A DNA stretch of 47,158 bases from Ectocarpus siliculosus. Taxonomy: Eukaryota; Sar; Phaeophyceae; Ectocarpales; Ectocarpaceae. Shown here piece after piece: positions 1-11,764 of this stretch; within the stretch, counting starts at the first letter, position 1; each line of letters starts with the position of its first letter. Under the pieces are notes generated by a model. That model was not told the origin of the DNA. It saw only the letters and a program-made list of their open reading frames with translations, and did no database searches. A program made the translations under genes and the position numbers. The stretch covers positions 186,255 to 233,412 of the forward strand of contig FN648440.1 in assembly GCA_000310025.1 (NCBI GenBank), in the 5' to 3' direction.

Positions 1-657
1 GTCGACGTGAGACACTTGCTCGTCGTCCACGATTTTTCTCACCTTAAAAACGTCCACATCATCACCCATATATGGGGCATGCATACAGCGAGAGAGCGAG
101 AGAGCGAGGGAGCGGGCAGCGCAGATCATACACGTGTTCTTTAAAAAAACTTACATAGAGTACCGCCCGGGCGTGCGAGGAATTTAACACGATTTTGATA
201 CGAAGAAAAACAACATACCGAACGGGGAATGCACCTCTCGCGGGAAGCTTAGTACTGTCTGCCTGATCCCGGCCTGTATTTTAGCGTTGCTTCTGCAGTG
301 TTATTTTTTTCTGTCGTGTAATATTGTTTGGCTATGCACTCCTGTGGAATTCTTCTGCGCGTTTTCTACGTCTTCCACCAATAGGTGAAGGTTTCGAAGC
401 AACTACAGCAGTATGATCGTCGTCGGCGTCAGTAACAACACCATAAGTTACCGGTGTACGTCAACAGCAGGTTGACCCGCTCTTGGGGGTGGATACCTCA
501 TGGCTTTTTACCTAAAACAACAGCGATCGTCCGTGGACGTCATGAGGTGTTGAGTACGATGGGTAAAATGACCACAAAAAAAGGCATGCGTGTCAACATA
601 CACTTCGACTGCTGTCTATGTACAACGTTCTCGGCCCATCCGTCCTAATCAATCCCC
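1..657. other. gene-free left edge
   Basis: I see no convincing coding sequence here. A short GA-rich simple repeat of GAGAGC-type units lies near 89-118. If the minus-strand gene at 658-2484 has a further 3' exon it would have to lie here or beyond the window edge, but I could not identify one by frame or motif. Confidence 0.4.
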
Positions 658-2484
658 CTACCCATGACCGTGTACCTGGTGGTCAGGGTCTCGGAAGCGC
701 GCGGTGACCTCTGTCCACAATTCGTTCCGCGGCCCGACTGATGAGGTGTCCAGGTCCTGCCGGGTCGCCTGCAAGCGGCTCTCTATGAGAAGTGGGCGGA
801 TGGCGTCTTCGCACAGGATCCCAACGAGCCGCATCATGCAGTGTGGGCCCTTGCGCTCCGTGTTGCTGCCGCTCCCTCCGACGGAACCATCCCCGTCCGG
901 TCCGGCTGCACCACCCGTCGATGAACCACCAGTGGGAGTACTCCCGCCCGCAGAATCCCCCTTTCCCGCTTCGTCTTCCTTGGCCAGGGCGTCGTAAAGG
1001 TCCGCCACACTGTACTCCACATTATCGACTTGAAACGGCACGTTACTGTCACGTGCTATGGCGACCATCCCGACAACATTTCGAAACGTAAGGAGTGCTT
1101 TGGCAGGAATGGCTCCCTCCTCCTCGTCCTCCTCCCCGTTTCTGCGTCCAGATTTGCCTGCGCGAACATTGGGGATAGGAGAAAGCGGCCCACACAACGA
1201 ATAAGCCTTCGCATGAGAGGACGCCTCGGGTGTACACCCCCAACCGGAGCAAAACTACATATTCCTCATGCTGTACTCCACAAAAAATCGTTCAACTCTA
1301 GACATTCCTCTGAGCGTGAGAGGACAGAACACACAAAGCTTATGCGTTTAGGTCCGTGCACCACCAGTTGTCGTCGACAAAGCATGCCTGGTAGTACGCT
1401 GTGCGTGCCTTCATTTTCCCACTTACTGGGGCAAATAAAACAGCTCTCGAGCATGCCGTACCTTCTACTGTACGAACAGGTCGATTTGAAGCGGGCATTC
1501 TACATAATACACACAAAGCAGTAATTTTGTTTTGTAACCTTTACGCACACTGCGTTCGACTGCAGCATACTTACCTATACTTTTACTCAATACTCTGTGC
1601 CGTCTGCTGTGACTCTCATCGACGACGAATCTACACAACACCAGCATCTCACCGGCTGTGATAGCATTGAGGTCGTCATAGTACGGACATGGCCGGTTCA
1701 TGTTGCCGTCGTGAGATCGGAGGGCCTGCACCAGGACATGCTTGTCGCCCTCCTTCGACATCCTCGGGATCTTGCGGTGCGCGCATGTCCTCCTCAGCAG
1801 ATGTGCGGCCCAGAGCGGGTAGTCCTTGCCCCGGGCTTTCTTGGCACTCGCTCCTAGGCTTGCCTTTGTTGAGTTCATGTTCCCTACGGCGCTGCCGCCG
1901 GCGCTCGCCTTCCGCTTGCCATGTTTTTTTTTTCTGCCCGCTCCCCCTCCCCCGAATGTTGCTTCCCGTATTTCCTTTGCGAACACGATATCTCCGGACT
2001 CGACATCTCCGGACTCGACATCTCCGGACTCCTGTGAGCCTATGTCCGACGGAGCTGTACTCTCCTCTACCGACACATTATTGCTGCTGCCACTTGACAT
2101 CGGAGCGTCCTTCCCGTTGTCGTCGTCGCTGCTCTCCGATTCGCTCCAATTCTTCCCTGGGTCTTCGCCAAACTGCTTGTCGTCGAGAATCTTTCTTATG
2201 GCCACCTGACGAGCTTTAGCACCTTCACCGTCCATGAAGCCCGGCATCAGCCCCGCGCCAGGTGGCACCCCCTGTTGTGTATCGGTATGGGGGGTAACCC
2301 TGCTGTGGGCGGCCTGGCGGACCATGCCGCTCGGTGCCGGCTGGAGCTGTACGGCGCCAGCAGGCGTGATCTGGGCAACACCATGCCCAGCAGCTGCACC
2401 ACTTTCACCTCCACCCTGCAGTCGCAGAGGCACCGTTTTCGTTCTTGATGGCCGGCCTGCCACTGCTACGGCGTTGTTGTTCAT
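658..2484 (-). CDS. two-exon gene, SAP-like domain protein, unknown function
   Basis: Exon 1 begins at an ATG at 2484. It encodes a low-complexity N-terminus, an acidic Ser/Asp stretch, three copies of a Glu-Ser-Gly-Asp-Val-like unit (residues 153-165), a basic nuclear-localisation-like patch (184-219) and a SAP-like helix-turn-helix (226-260). Two donors fit: GTAAGTAT at 1574 and GTGAGA near 1649. Both leave phase 1. The acceptor CAG at 1160-1158 opens exon 2 in the matching phase. Exon 2 encodes an acidic stretch, a Gly/Ser/Thr linker and a helical segment ending in a LWTEVTARF motif. This arrangement resembles a repetitive protein family of oomycetes and brown algae that I recall as lineage-expanded and possibly transposon-associated. 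No function is assigned. The frame stops at 658, but a CAG/GTACAC donor at 676/675 means a further exon is possible. SAP domains bind DNA; nuclear location is inferred. Confidence 0.5.
1990..2030. repeat. 15-bp tandem repeat inside exon 1
   Basis: The unit ATCTCCGGACTCGAC occurs about 2.7 times, in frame, giving the repeated acidic pentapeptide in the gene at 658-2484. Because the unit is a multiple of three, copy number changes would not break the frame. Confidence 0.9.
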
Positions 2485-2584
2485 GGTGTGGGTGTATAAC
2501 GTCTGTTGTGGGAGTCCTCGGGTCTCTCGCCTGGTCGGGACCGGTGTGTGTACGTCGAGCCGTGGCGCTTTCCGTAATTTTTGA

Positions 2585-4943
2585 AAAAATACGCGCCTTC
2601 GCGCCTTCTGCCGATAAGAACCACTGGAAACCCTAGTTACGGTTCCGTGAAAAAAGTTACTATTCGGTGAAAAAAGTTACGAATTTTTGCGGCCTGATAA
2701 GACACACCCTAATGCAACCGTTGCGGCCGCAGTATTGGTGATCCCAGTCGCGGCACGAGGAGTGCGTGTAATAGGTGCAGCGTTGTGGACACATCTGGAT
2801 TTCTACCACGGGGGCCTGCAGGTTGTTGCAGCCGCCTTCCTTGGCACGGATTCCCTGATGAAACGGGGATCATCCTGTCCCCTGTTTTGTCGCCGTGAGA
2901 GGGTGTGCCCACTGCTGTGGGAGGTGGAGGGTGTGTGCCCTCGCTCGTGGCGCGGCTGCTGTAGCGTGTGTCTTCTTAAAAAAAAATGCGGATTAATTAT
3001 ATTTAATTGTTTTGTACCACCACCCCCCCTCCGCCCAGAGCATTTTTTTGGTGCGGGGGGTCCTGTTGTTGCAAGTGACCTATAAGTTCGGGGGTATTCG
3101 GTATCTAGCCGGGTGTTGTAGAATGGTGTGTACCATTTGAGGACTTGTTCAGTTTTCGGGACTCCTGCGCTTGCAGTCGTTGTCCCCCGGCCAGAGTTGA
3201 CATTTGTGGGGAGAGAGAAGGATTTGTAAGAGTTAATGCCGTGCTTCGCAGCCAACGCCGCCGGAGAGACGAGAGCGTTCTGTGCGTCTCTCTCCCCAGC
3301 ACGTAGGCTAGAAACCGAATAAATAATTAAGCAATTCGGAAAAAACCAATAATCAATATAGTCCATCAATTTTTCCGACGGATATATTGCGTTTGTCGAG
3401 CAGGTTGTGAGCGTCGTTCGGTGGCTGATCTACGATGCTGATGCGGAGGACAGGTTGAACTAGACGATGAAGAGGCCTACTGAAGTCGAAGTCGTCTATA
3501 CGGCCGCAGGCAAACTGCTGCGTTCGTATCCAAACCCAGCAGGAACGCGCGCTGCAATTTCGCTGGGGAGACTGCTCATGACAAATTGACAGTCTCGCGA
3601 TTTTGCCAGGGAGTCTCACTTGACGAGTACCTGGTGGAGACAGCGATGAACGCCGATGTAGAGGCTGACATCTCGGGAGGAACCTGCCTGGGTGCCGACG
3701 AAGGTTACTCCAGGACGTGTCGGGCTTGGGTGTGGCGGCCGCTTCGTTGTAGAACGTGTTGGACTTGTGTGTACTCCTCGGAAGAGCAACGTTCGTTAGA
3801 AGATCGGCGCGAAGAGCTCGTGGAGAACTCGGACAAATATATTTGATGTCTCGGCGAAACGGGGAGAGAGAAGCGTGCAGAACGTGTCTTCAGCCCTGAT
3901 GAACTCGATCGAAGTCCTCCTCATGACGTCCAGGAGAAGAAGTGCTGGCTAGCGGTTTCTCCAGGACGGATGCGGTGTTCGGATAGGTTTTACCGGTCGA
4001 ACTTATGTAGACGCTGTGGCTCCCTCTCGCTGTGTGGAAAAATGAGATATAATAACCTGGTGGGATGTAAACCTGTGTAGATTGTATCCCTGGCACTGGA
4101 CACAGTGTAGGTGCAGAGCCTCACAGAGTGATCGTGAAATCACTTCGACAGAGGTTGAGACAGAAGGTGGGTTGGAATTTGGCGCTCAGGTGGCCGGTAG
4201 GTAGAGACAGATGGGGAGTGAGCAGGTTGGGGCGAACACCACAGGCATGAGCCCTCTGGCCTGTCACGGAGAACGTCACACTCTGGCTATTGCTAGCCAA
4301 CCGATAATCGGATAGTCCGACGTGTCACAATATCCTAGAATATCTTTGTGTATATCTATAGCTAAGTGTATAACTCAGTCCAATTAACCCAAGATATTAC
4401 CGGTAAATATTTACTGGATTCCTGTGACTTAACACTATGCATGGTAGCTTACAGCAGTACCAGTACTGACTACTGAACATTGAATAGCCCAGCAGACGGT
4501 ACCGGCCTTAACACTGACTGCATAACTCCGACAAACGACTGAAACGGCCGTGCTGTCGTGCCTTCACTGGAAGCGTCGGGAGGGTGTTGTAGGCGGCGAA
4601 ACCAGTGTTGAAGTGATACTTAGTGCCAAGGCTGCACCAAGAATATACGGATTGAGAACATTGGTGACGTAAACCCCTACTTCGGTGAACCCCGTAGATG
4701 GCGAGCCTTGAGTTCGCTACATTGGCATGGTGCCTGGAGATTGAAAGGCTCCGCGACCAGATCACACGCAGGCGACTAGCAGCACCTTATGTTTCCTCCC
4801 TCCACCCTACGCCCAACATCACAGCCTTCCCAATGCCAGCAAGTACGTAAACTTCGATCAAAGGGGCGAACATATTCAGCTTCATTGACATCCTCGCCCA
4901 TCACCCCGTTGGTGGGTCTAACAACCCAATGCGCTGGTCATGA
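2585..4943. other. non-coding stretch between two minus-strand genes
   Basis: It contains the upstream region of the gene at 658-2484 and the downstream region of the gene ending at 4944. A 14-base word, GTGAAAAAAGTTAC, occurs twice 20 bases apart (2647-2660 and 2667-2680). Open frames here (for example minus 2803-3369 and plus 3586-3846) lack recognisable motifs and good starts, so I do not call genes. Confidence 0.4.
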
Positions 4944-7900
4944 CTACCGAAGTTCTTTGGCCACAAGCAACATATCAAGCGCGGCTCTGAAGATCAATGT
5001 CGAGGACAAAACTGGATCGTGCCACGAACCCTCAATAGGAACCCACAGGTGCCCTCTTTCTGCGATCGCGAGAGGAGGGATCGATCTGTACTGATGAGGG
5101 GTGCGCTCCCCGCTGCACCCGGTGGAGAAGAAGGATATGCCTCTCGTAAGCAAGCCGGCGATCTGGCCGAATGTGCTGCACCCCATCACAACCCCGTCGG
5201 CTTGAATCATGCAAGACATTTCGTTCTGAACGTCGGAGCCCACGTGAAGGACGATGGACTTGTCGCGAACGCGAAAAATGCCGGACCGTCTCGGGGTGCA
5301 GAAACTTCCGGCTTGCTTCTCCGGGCAATCACTTGGCGTCGTGGCAGCCAAGCATTCTTCGATCTGATCGTTGAAAGCGCGTGGAACACAGAGCAGAGTT
5401 ACTAAATGTATCCCTAATCAAAAAGTAAAGAGGAGAGATCATCGCACCGGGTTGGACGTCAACATCCCAGATTTGGCCGTCGGTAAAAAATTTATTTGAC
5501 TACACTTTCTGGGCAGACCAACCTCTAGACATCGTAAAAGCATAGAGTTTGCTTTGCAACTTGTCAAGACCTTTGTTTGTCGTTAGCAATGCGTAACAAG
5601 CGTTGACAGTGTGTTTGAGTCTGGGCACAATGTTCGGCGTCTTGCTTGTTACTCTTTTGGGGCTTCGATGTCACACACCCTAAATGAGTGACGCCTGCCG
5701 GCATTAAGGGTTTCCAATGAGAGGGATCACGGTTGTAAGCCGCGCACGACTACCGTGATATCCTAGGTACAACAGTAGGTCTCATACGGAGTCGAAACTT
5801 GAGCAAAATTTCCCAAAGCTACCTGGTGTATTGATTCCATTGTGGGGGATTCTTGCGCGAGGTGCCCGGATACACACGACCAAGGATTCCGCTCTCAGTT
5901 GCACGTTGTGGGTAGAAGATAGAAAATGCAGTTGCTACACCTGCAGAAGAGCACGTGTGAAATATGAAAACTTGAACGTGCACCGCAAGGTATCGACCCA
6001 AGCCAAAAGGTTATTTCCCTTACATTGCTGATTTGCGAAAAGGCTCAGGTGTTCGTACCTGGTCAAGTTCGACCGGCCAAGCCGGGAATTCTTCGAAAAG
6101 CCCGGTGACAATCGAAGGGCACGGACTCAGTGTTTCGGAGAAAACGTGGAACAGCGGCTCCGGCAACCCTCTTTGTCTGATCTCGTCTGCCACAGTCTCC
6201 ATGATCAACTCCACGCTGTCAAAGTACTGCGGGCTTCCGTCGTAATAGGCCCGTCTATCACCCATGCGGATATGGACGGCGAAATGAAATCGGTCGTTCT
6301 CGAAGTAGCAGCGCGGGTTCTCGTCGTACCTGGTTGAAGGGAGCACCGAGAGAAGGGCATTTGTGGGACAAATGTTGTCCGCGGTAAGACTCGCCCTACT
6401 CGGGTCGGCTACATGTTGCACCCAACGTCGAAGGACCGGGAAAGAGGGCAATAATATTGCTTCTTGTCGCTCCGTCGCATGCTTCCATCTGACGAAGTCA
6501 AGATTCGCTTCAGCTGTACCCGTTCGCAACAAGCTCTGGTACCACAGACGACACGGCCGGTGCCGATCGTCAACAAATAACGATACAGCAGTCGTGGCTC
6601 CCATGTAAGAGGGTGGTGTGGCAAAGGCCCTCAACCCTCAGACATTGGAGCCCCCGCAGATACAGCAATAAGAGGATACAACGGAGTTCGACCCTCTTGC
6701 ATCGAAGCCCCCTCCATACGTTTCCCTATTATATCAGAGCCACGACTCTACTTTCACATCGTTCTTTTATCCGCCAGCTGCACACCAGCTAGAGTCGAAC
6801 AGAAGAGGTCCAATCTATGAACGTGGTGTTTGACACGCTGGTCTGGAATCTTGTCCATGGGTACACCAATAAACATACCATGCTGAACACTATTTTGAAT
6901 TCGATTGTTGTACCTACGTTGTACCATTTTGGCAACGTGTCTCAAGACTGCGAAATTGGCTTGTTTCGCTGAAAATCTAACCACGCGCAGCCCTTTGAAG
7001 TAATTCCGACGTTGTGAAAAGATGCCACACCCCCTGGACCAGTTTTCAAAGTTCAAATACTCTAAAGTAAAAAGAGTGGACGTGCCTAAAATGGCGGCGT
7101 TGCAACCGTCTTATCGAAACCATTTCTTTGGGTTAGCTTCATCTTTGTCGTGGAGAAGTCGAGCTTTGAAAATCGATCCACCGGTGAAGTGCTTTGTGTC
7201 GCCTACGGAAGTTTTTTCATCTATCATGTCCACTGCTCGGTTTAGGCTGCTACGATGTCCACCTCGCGACAACAAGAGCAGGAACTTCGTTGATTCCGGC
7301 TCGACGTCGGTGAGATTTGAAAGGACGCCGATGGGCTGAGACGAACTATATACGATCGGGCAACACGGGTTGGCCGCACCGGCCATCCCACCTTCTTCCT
7401 CTGCCGTTCGGGATCCCCACCGCACAAAATGTGTGGAACCGTTGCGCTCGGCGCCGTGGGAAACCCAGTTTCAGCGGTTCACCCTGAATCCGCATTTGGA
7501 AGCCATCTATTCGACAGGTTGCAGTCTTGAGGGCCGTGAACTCACCATGGGCGTGGGTGCCTATGAAAATTCGACCTAGCCTCATGGAGAACTTCTCGAA
7601 CGATTCTTCTTTTCCTCTCATCCCATGACCCAATGTTCACGAGGTGATGGCTTGCCAACATTAGATCCACGGAGAAAACCACACGATCCCAGCGCTGGCG
7701 CTTGATATCCGCTTGCTGGAGCTTGGTCTTTAACTCACGTATGGATTGAGCAAAAGATCTCTTCTTAGGCTGTCGGGGTCAAACGTCAATGATACAGAAA
7801 AACAGACGAGAGTGCATGCGCATGTCTGAGAATTGTACGTGCATGACAGCGCTGAAGGTATCGCAGGTCTTTAGCGAAGGATTGGCTCTTCGCCTCTGAG

Positions 7901-8803
7901 AGCACAACATCGCCCATTTGTTACAAACACGTGTAACTTGTGTAGCTTGATGGCCAAGGCCATTCGCAGTGAATCTCGTCGACGAAACGGCAAAGGTCTC
8001 AAACTGAATCTGGCCTACGCGCTTGCCTCGACAATCATGAGCTTCTCCTGCACCGGATTTGGGACAGACGGCACATCAAACTGGAAGTACGACAACCAGT
8101 CAATGATCACACATCGACGCATTGCATTCTTCTCCGCTTTCGTCTCCAAAAGATCCATTTCCGCTAATGTGCCGGTCCTGTGGCAGTACATAACCACCGA
8201 CCCGTCTCCGCCGCCCACGAACTTCTGCCCCCAGTCGGGCGTGACCCAATCGCACCCCATCTCTCTCGAAAATATCCACGTCGCCAGGTGTCTGATGGTG
8301 GTACTGCCGGCACCGTCACGTAACCCTACCGAACCAACGAGGCATGGTGACCCCGCCCGTCTTAGCGCCTCGGCCGTATCGATCCAAAGGTCCGCGTCCG
8401 GCATACGCGGATGAAACACCTCCCACACTGTATCGTTGAAGTCGTTCCAAACGTGCAAGCAGTCTTCGAACGTCCACCCCGACCCGGTGTATTGGCCAGG
8501 TGCGAAGTCGGCGCACGCGTCGGCAGGTTCCACCCCACTGGACGTCCCAGTGACAGGAGCCAGACCGTTTTTCTCAAAAAAAGGCGCGAGCTGAAGAAGC
8601 AGCCCCGACAGCAGAGTACAGCGGGATATGAGCACCCTCATCCTTCGTCTCAGGTCCACCTGCTCACGAGCGCAAATGTTCGGAATGAAAACCGTGCACG
8701 TCTTGTGATCCTCAAATAGGGACCTTGACGGCCAACTCTGCATAGTGTGGGATATGAAAGTGGTTGCCGGAGCTGTTCTACTCGTGTTGTTGCGGCGAAA
8801 CAT
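4944..8803 (-). CDS. putative glycosyltransferase (fucosyltransferase-like), at least three exons
   Basis: Exon 1 runs from the ATG at 8803, or more likely the ATG at 8641, which opens a hydrophobic signal-anchor-like stretch (MRVLISRCTLLSGLLLQL). It ends near 8019 at a weak donor. The exon of about 6629-6059 encodes a FAVHIRMGDR motif followed by a YYDGSPQYFDS segment. It ends at a CAG/GTACGA donor in phase 0. The last exon opens after CAG at 5366-5364, is in phase, and ends with TAG at 4944. It carries the motif ADGVVMGCSTFGQIAGLL, which resembles the C-terminal donor-binding motif of GT-B fucosyltransferases (basic-residue HxRxGD motif, then a CSTF/SNSTF-type motif). A role in Golgi glycan or cell-wall polysaccharide synthesis is inferred. 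The 1.4-kb first intron carries unrecognised open frames (7111-7425, 7346-7633, 6754-7056), so a middle exon may be missing. The acceptor at about 6630 lacks a clear pyrimidine tract. Confidence 0.6.
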
Positions 8804-9427
8804 TTTCCCACTAATTTTGGGCAGTTATCAGATTTTTTGGAGGGTGTTTGGAAAATCAGCTGGGTCGCAACAATTTCTGCCGTTTACGCGACGCATAATT
8901 TCCTGTTTCCTGATTCATGTTTCGATTCGTCTCTCTTGCTTTTCCTCCTCTAGCGTTGCTACCAATGTTCTCCTCGTAAGCCACAATCTGCCTCCATTCA
9001 CCACCACAGTTTCCTCGGAAGCACAAGCAAGGAGGGTAGAGGTAGACGGTTTGGAAGTTAGTTGCTTTCCCTTCTACACATACTATTAACCGCTACCTTA
9101 AGCTAACGTTTTGAGGGTTTACAACACAGCAGTAGGTTTCATGATATATCACAAGGACTGATTTGGTAGAACAAGCAATGGCGACGTTGGAATCGTTGTG
9201 TCAAGGGCTTTCCGAAGATGTATAAAAATATACGAGTGTGGCATCAATGGCTTCGTGGAGCAATCAATCGCGGTACACAAATCGGTCCAGGGGACATGGT
9301 ATCTCCGGCAACCTACAGCTCGTTGCAGCCGCTTGTAGAAACCGTTGCAGCTGACAGTTTGTCGATGAAGTACCAGGTTCGAAAAACTCAAAATATAGGA
9401 ACTTCAGCACAATTTGTATTTGTAAAG
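8804..9427. other. upstream region of the glycosyltransferase-like gene
   Basis: This is a T-rich and C-rich stretch with no supported gene. It probably holds the promoter and 5' UTR of the minus-strand gene starting at 8803 or 8641. I could not place a TATA box or other element with confidence. Confidence 0.35.
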
Positions 9428-9459
9428 CCTCGATCAACAGTAGCCTCGATCAACAGTAG
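9428..9459. repeat. 16-bp tandem duplication
   Basis: CCTCGATCAACAGTAG occurs twice in a row. Confidence 0.9.
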
Positions 9460-9662
9460 CGGTTCTTGGAAAACCTACATTTGCAACAGTACAAGCATCT
9501 GGGGCTTCCTTTCTCTAAGGCGCCTGACACGTATTTTAAAACGAAGGTAGCTGTCAATCGCGCGGACGGTGAGAGTAGACACAAGACACTGTCCCGGCAA
9601 GCCTACGTGTCACAGCGTTTTTCCTCTGAGCGTAGACAAAATTCCGCGAAACAAAGCGCAAG

Positions 9663-9706
9663 GTAGCCTGTAGGTTGTCATTCCGTAGCCTGTAGGTTAT
9701 CATTCC
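9663..9706. repeat. 22-bp tandem duplication
   Basis: Two copies of a 22-bp unit beginning GTAGCCTGTAGGTT, differing at one base, lie immediately before dispersed repeat A. Confidence 0.9.
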
Positions 9707-9708
9707 GT

Positions 9709-10140
9709 CCAAGCGAGATTGATCCACTTCGGCGAAAAGGGAGATAAAAATGAAGACGGCGAAGAAGTTGGAAAGCTGATGAGAATTTGTTCCCGTGCGC
9801 AGGTGAGAGTGGAAAGGCGTGGCACCGCGTAATGTGTGATGATAAGGCACGGGTACCTGTATGTGAAGGTGATGAAGGCATGCCCAAAAAAACATTTACT
9901 GAAAGAACCATCCGATAACGGCGTGGAGGCTGCAGGATCCGAAAAAAACATGGAAGAAGAAAAAACCAACAACCCCGAGAAGAATGACTAAAATATCTAC
10001 GCCGCGAGTAGTGCCGCAACACCGTTTGAAACGATATCAAACGCGTGCCTACGTGAAACGATATCAAACGCGTGCCTACGCTTTATTTTCCAACGATGAT
10101 CATATAGGGCACCAATGCAAATGCAACTTCGCGAAGAACG
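9709..10140 (+). repeat. dispersed repeat A, copy 1
   Basis: This segment aligns along its length with 34534-34950 in the same orientation. Shared landmarks are AAAAGGGAGATAAAAATGAAG, the block around CCATCCGATAACGGCGTGG, and CTACGCCGCGAGT. It has no coding capacity. A core near 9800-9835 also resembles part of repeat D (30580 and 36677), so A and D may share ancestry. It is probably a non-autonomous transposon family; no terminal repeats or target duplications could be fixed. Confidence 0.8.
10027..10080. repeat. 27-bp perfect tandem duplication in repeat A copy 1
   Basis: A unit beginning TGAAACGATATCAAACG occurs twice (10027-10053 and 10054-10080) without change. The second genomic copy of repeat A lacks the duplication, so it arose after the copies separated. 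Confidence 0.95.
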
Positions 10141-10471
10141 ATGGACAGACGTGTGTCTCGAAGAATAGCTACGTGGGCAGACTATTAATATGTAATGCAA
10201 AAAGAAATTCGTTTTCAAAGCATTTGTTGTCCCATACAACAACCAAGCCGCGCGTCACCAATCCACATCCCCATGCGGCAAGTCGAGACATCTACAGTCG
10301 TGGGCCTGGTTCAACGGTCCATCCATGGTGTCACGAATAATTATATAACCGCTATTCAGGGCATAACCTCTTTAGCGGCCATGAACCGCTTAACCAGGAG
10401 GCTCAATAGCGGATATGAACCGTCAAACAAAGATAAAGCCCATTTTTGCCCAACCAGAGCAGCGTCGAAAG

Positions 10472-10520
10472 TTCATCTTGATGTGGTCATGCATTGCTCA
10501 TCTTGATGTGGCCATGCATG
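10472..10520. repeat. short tandem duplication
   Basis: TCATCTTGATGTGG followed by YCATGCAT occurs twice, about 26 bases apart, with one substitution. Confidence 0.8.
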
Positions 10521-10537
10521 GTTGTTATTGCAGTAGT

Positions 10538-10599
10538 CATCCGAAGGTGCAGATGAAGAAGTAACGAGCATCCGAAGGTGCAGATGAAGAAGTAACGAG
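10538..10599. repeat. 31-bp perfect tandem duplication
   Basis: The unit starting CATCCGAAGGTGCAGATG occurs at 10538-10568 and 10569-10599 without change and abuts the TTAA that borders the palindromic element at 10605. Confidence 0.95.
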
Positions 10600-10604
10600 C
10601 TTAA

Positions 10605-11306
10605 GGGCGCACTGGGGATCGCAGGTCTCCTCTTCCAAAATCCAGGAAAAGCTTGCATGTCTCAGTTTTCCAAAGTCTAACTCCAGTACGAAACTTGAAT
10701 CGCAAATAAATCTTCCGCGCACCCCCCCTCGTAGACAATGTTAGTATCTGGGATTGTAGCCCTTGCGAATCACTGTAGACTAGCGGTCCGTGATTTGCCA
10801 AACGATCCTTCTATCATCAAGGTCGGTAAGCTGCAAGCAGCATTTTGAAGCTGCTGTGCGGTCCGATTTCGAAACGCTTCAAGCACCTTTGTTTGTGGCT
10901 AGACCCACATATGCATGACTCCAGGCATTAAAATCGACGGTGTCCACGAGTAGGACATGCGAGGGAAGAGCTGCGCTGAAGTTCGCGGCCCCACACACTC
11001 ACATAGGCGCCGATTCGTCGTTACTATATGCTTGAAGCGTTTCGAAATCGGACCGCACAGCAGCTTCATAATGCTGCTTGCAGCTCACCGATCTCGATGA
11101 TAGAAGAATCGTTTGGCAAATCGCGGACCGCTAGTCTACAGTGTATCGCAAGGGCTACAATCTCATTTACTAAAATTGTCTACGAGGGGAGGTTAGAGGA
11201 CGATAAATTTGCGTGATTAAAATTTCGGAGTTAGACCTTGGAAAACTGAGATATGCAGGCGTTTCCTGGATTTTGGAAGAGGAGACCTGCGATCCCCAGT
11301 GCCCCC
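10605..11306. mobile_element. 702-bp foldback element with TTAA flanks
   Basis: Two arms of roughly 280 bp (about 10605-10890 and 11029-11306) are inverted copies of each other around a spacer of about 140 bp. The outermost sequence GGGCGCACTGGGGATCGCAG on the left matches the complement of the right end with one mismatch. TTAA flanks both sides (10601-10604 and 11307-11310), as expected for a TTAA target-site duplication. TTAA duplication is known for piggyBac and Kolobok DNA transposons; the GGG...CCC termini are not the usual piggyBac CCC...GGG form, so the superfamily is undecided. There is no transposase ORF inside, so it is a non-autonomous (MITE-like) element. The arms differ by small indels, so it is not brand new. 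Confidence 0.8.
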
Positions 11307-11764
11307 TTAAAGAGGACAACGCAGCAAGGACATTCATTAGTAGTGCATTTAAATAAGCCAAAGCACGAAGTATGTTCTCCCTTCTGAACTGTATGCCCCT
11401 CATCAAAGCTGGAAAATCGTTCGCGTCTCAAACGAAGGTGAGACAAACTCATGCCAACGCAATTACGATCAACCACGTGCTTGAACATCTCATTTAGGCC
11501 ATGTGTCGCGTGTCGACCATTCTTAACGCAACATAATCTCTCTGATATCTGCCTGGCGCGCTGGTTGAGCGGCGTGCGCTGCGGGAAACGCCATTTTTGC
11601 CTTGCCAAGATAGTGTGCTGCATCGCTCACGCCACACGACGCCGCGCTCTTCATGCTGGCCAAAATCCGACGATAGTTCCGAGTACGGCGGCGGCGCCAT
11701 CACCCCCCTGCCCTTCGCACCGTCAACTTGTTCCGTGTTATGTAGTGCTAGCTCTAGACACCTT

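Noticed and set aside
1689-2219. 176-aa plus-strand ORF
   Set aside because: It is the shadow of the minus-strand exon 1 at 1575-2484; the minus frame has the coherent domain layout and a good donor.
2803-3369. 188-aa minus-strand ORF as a possible gene
   Set aside because: No recognisable domain, odd composition and homopolymer-rich sequence; not distinguishable from chance.
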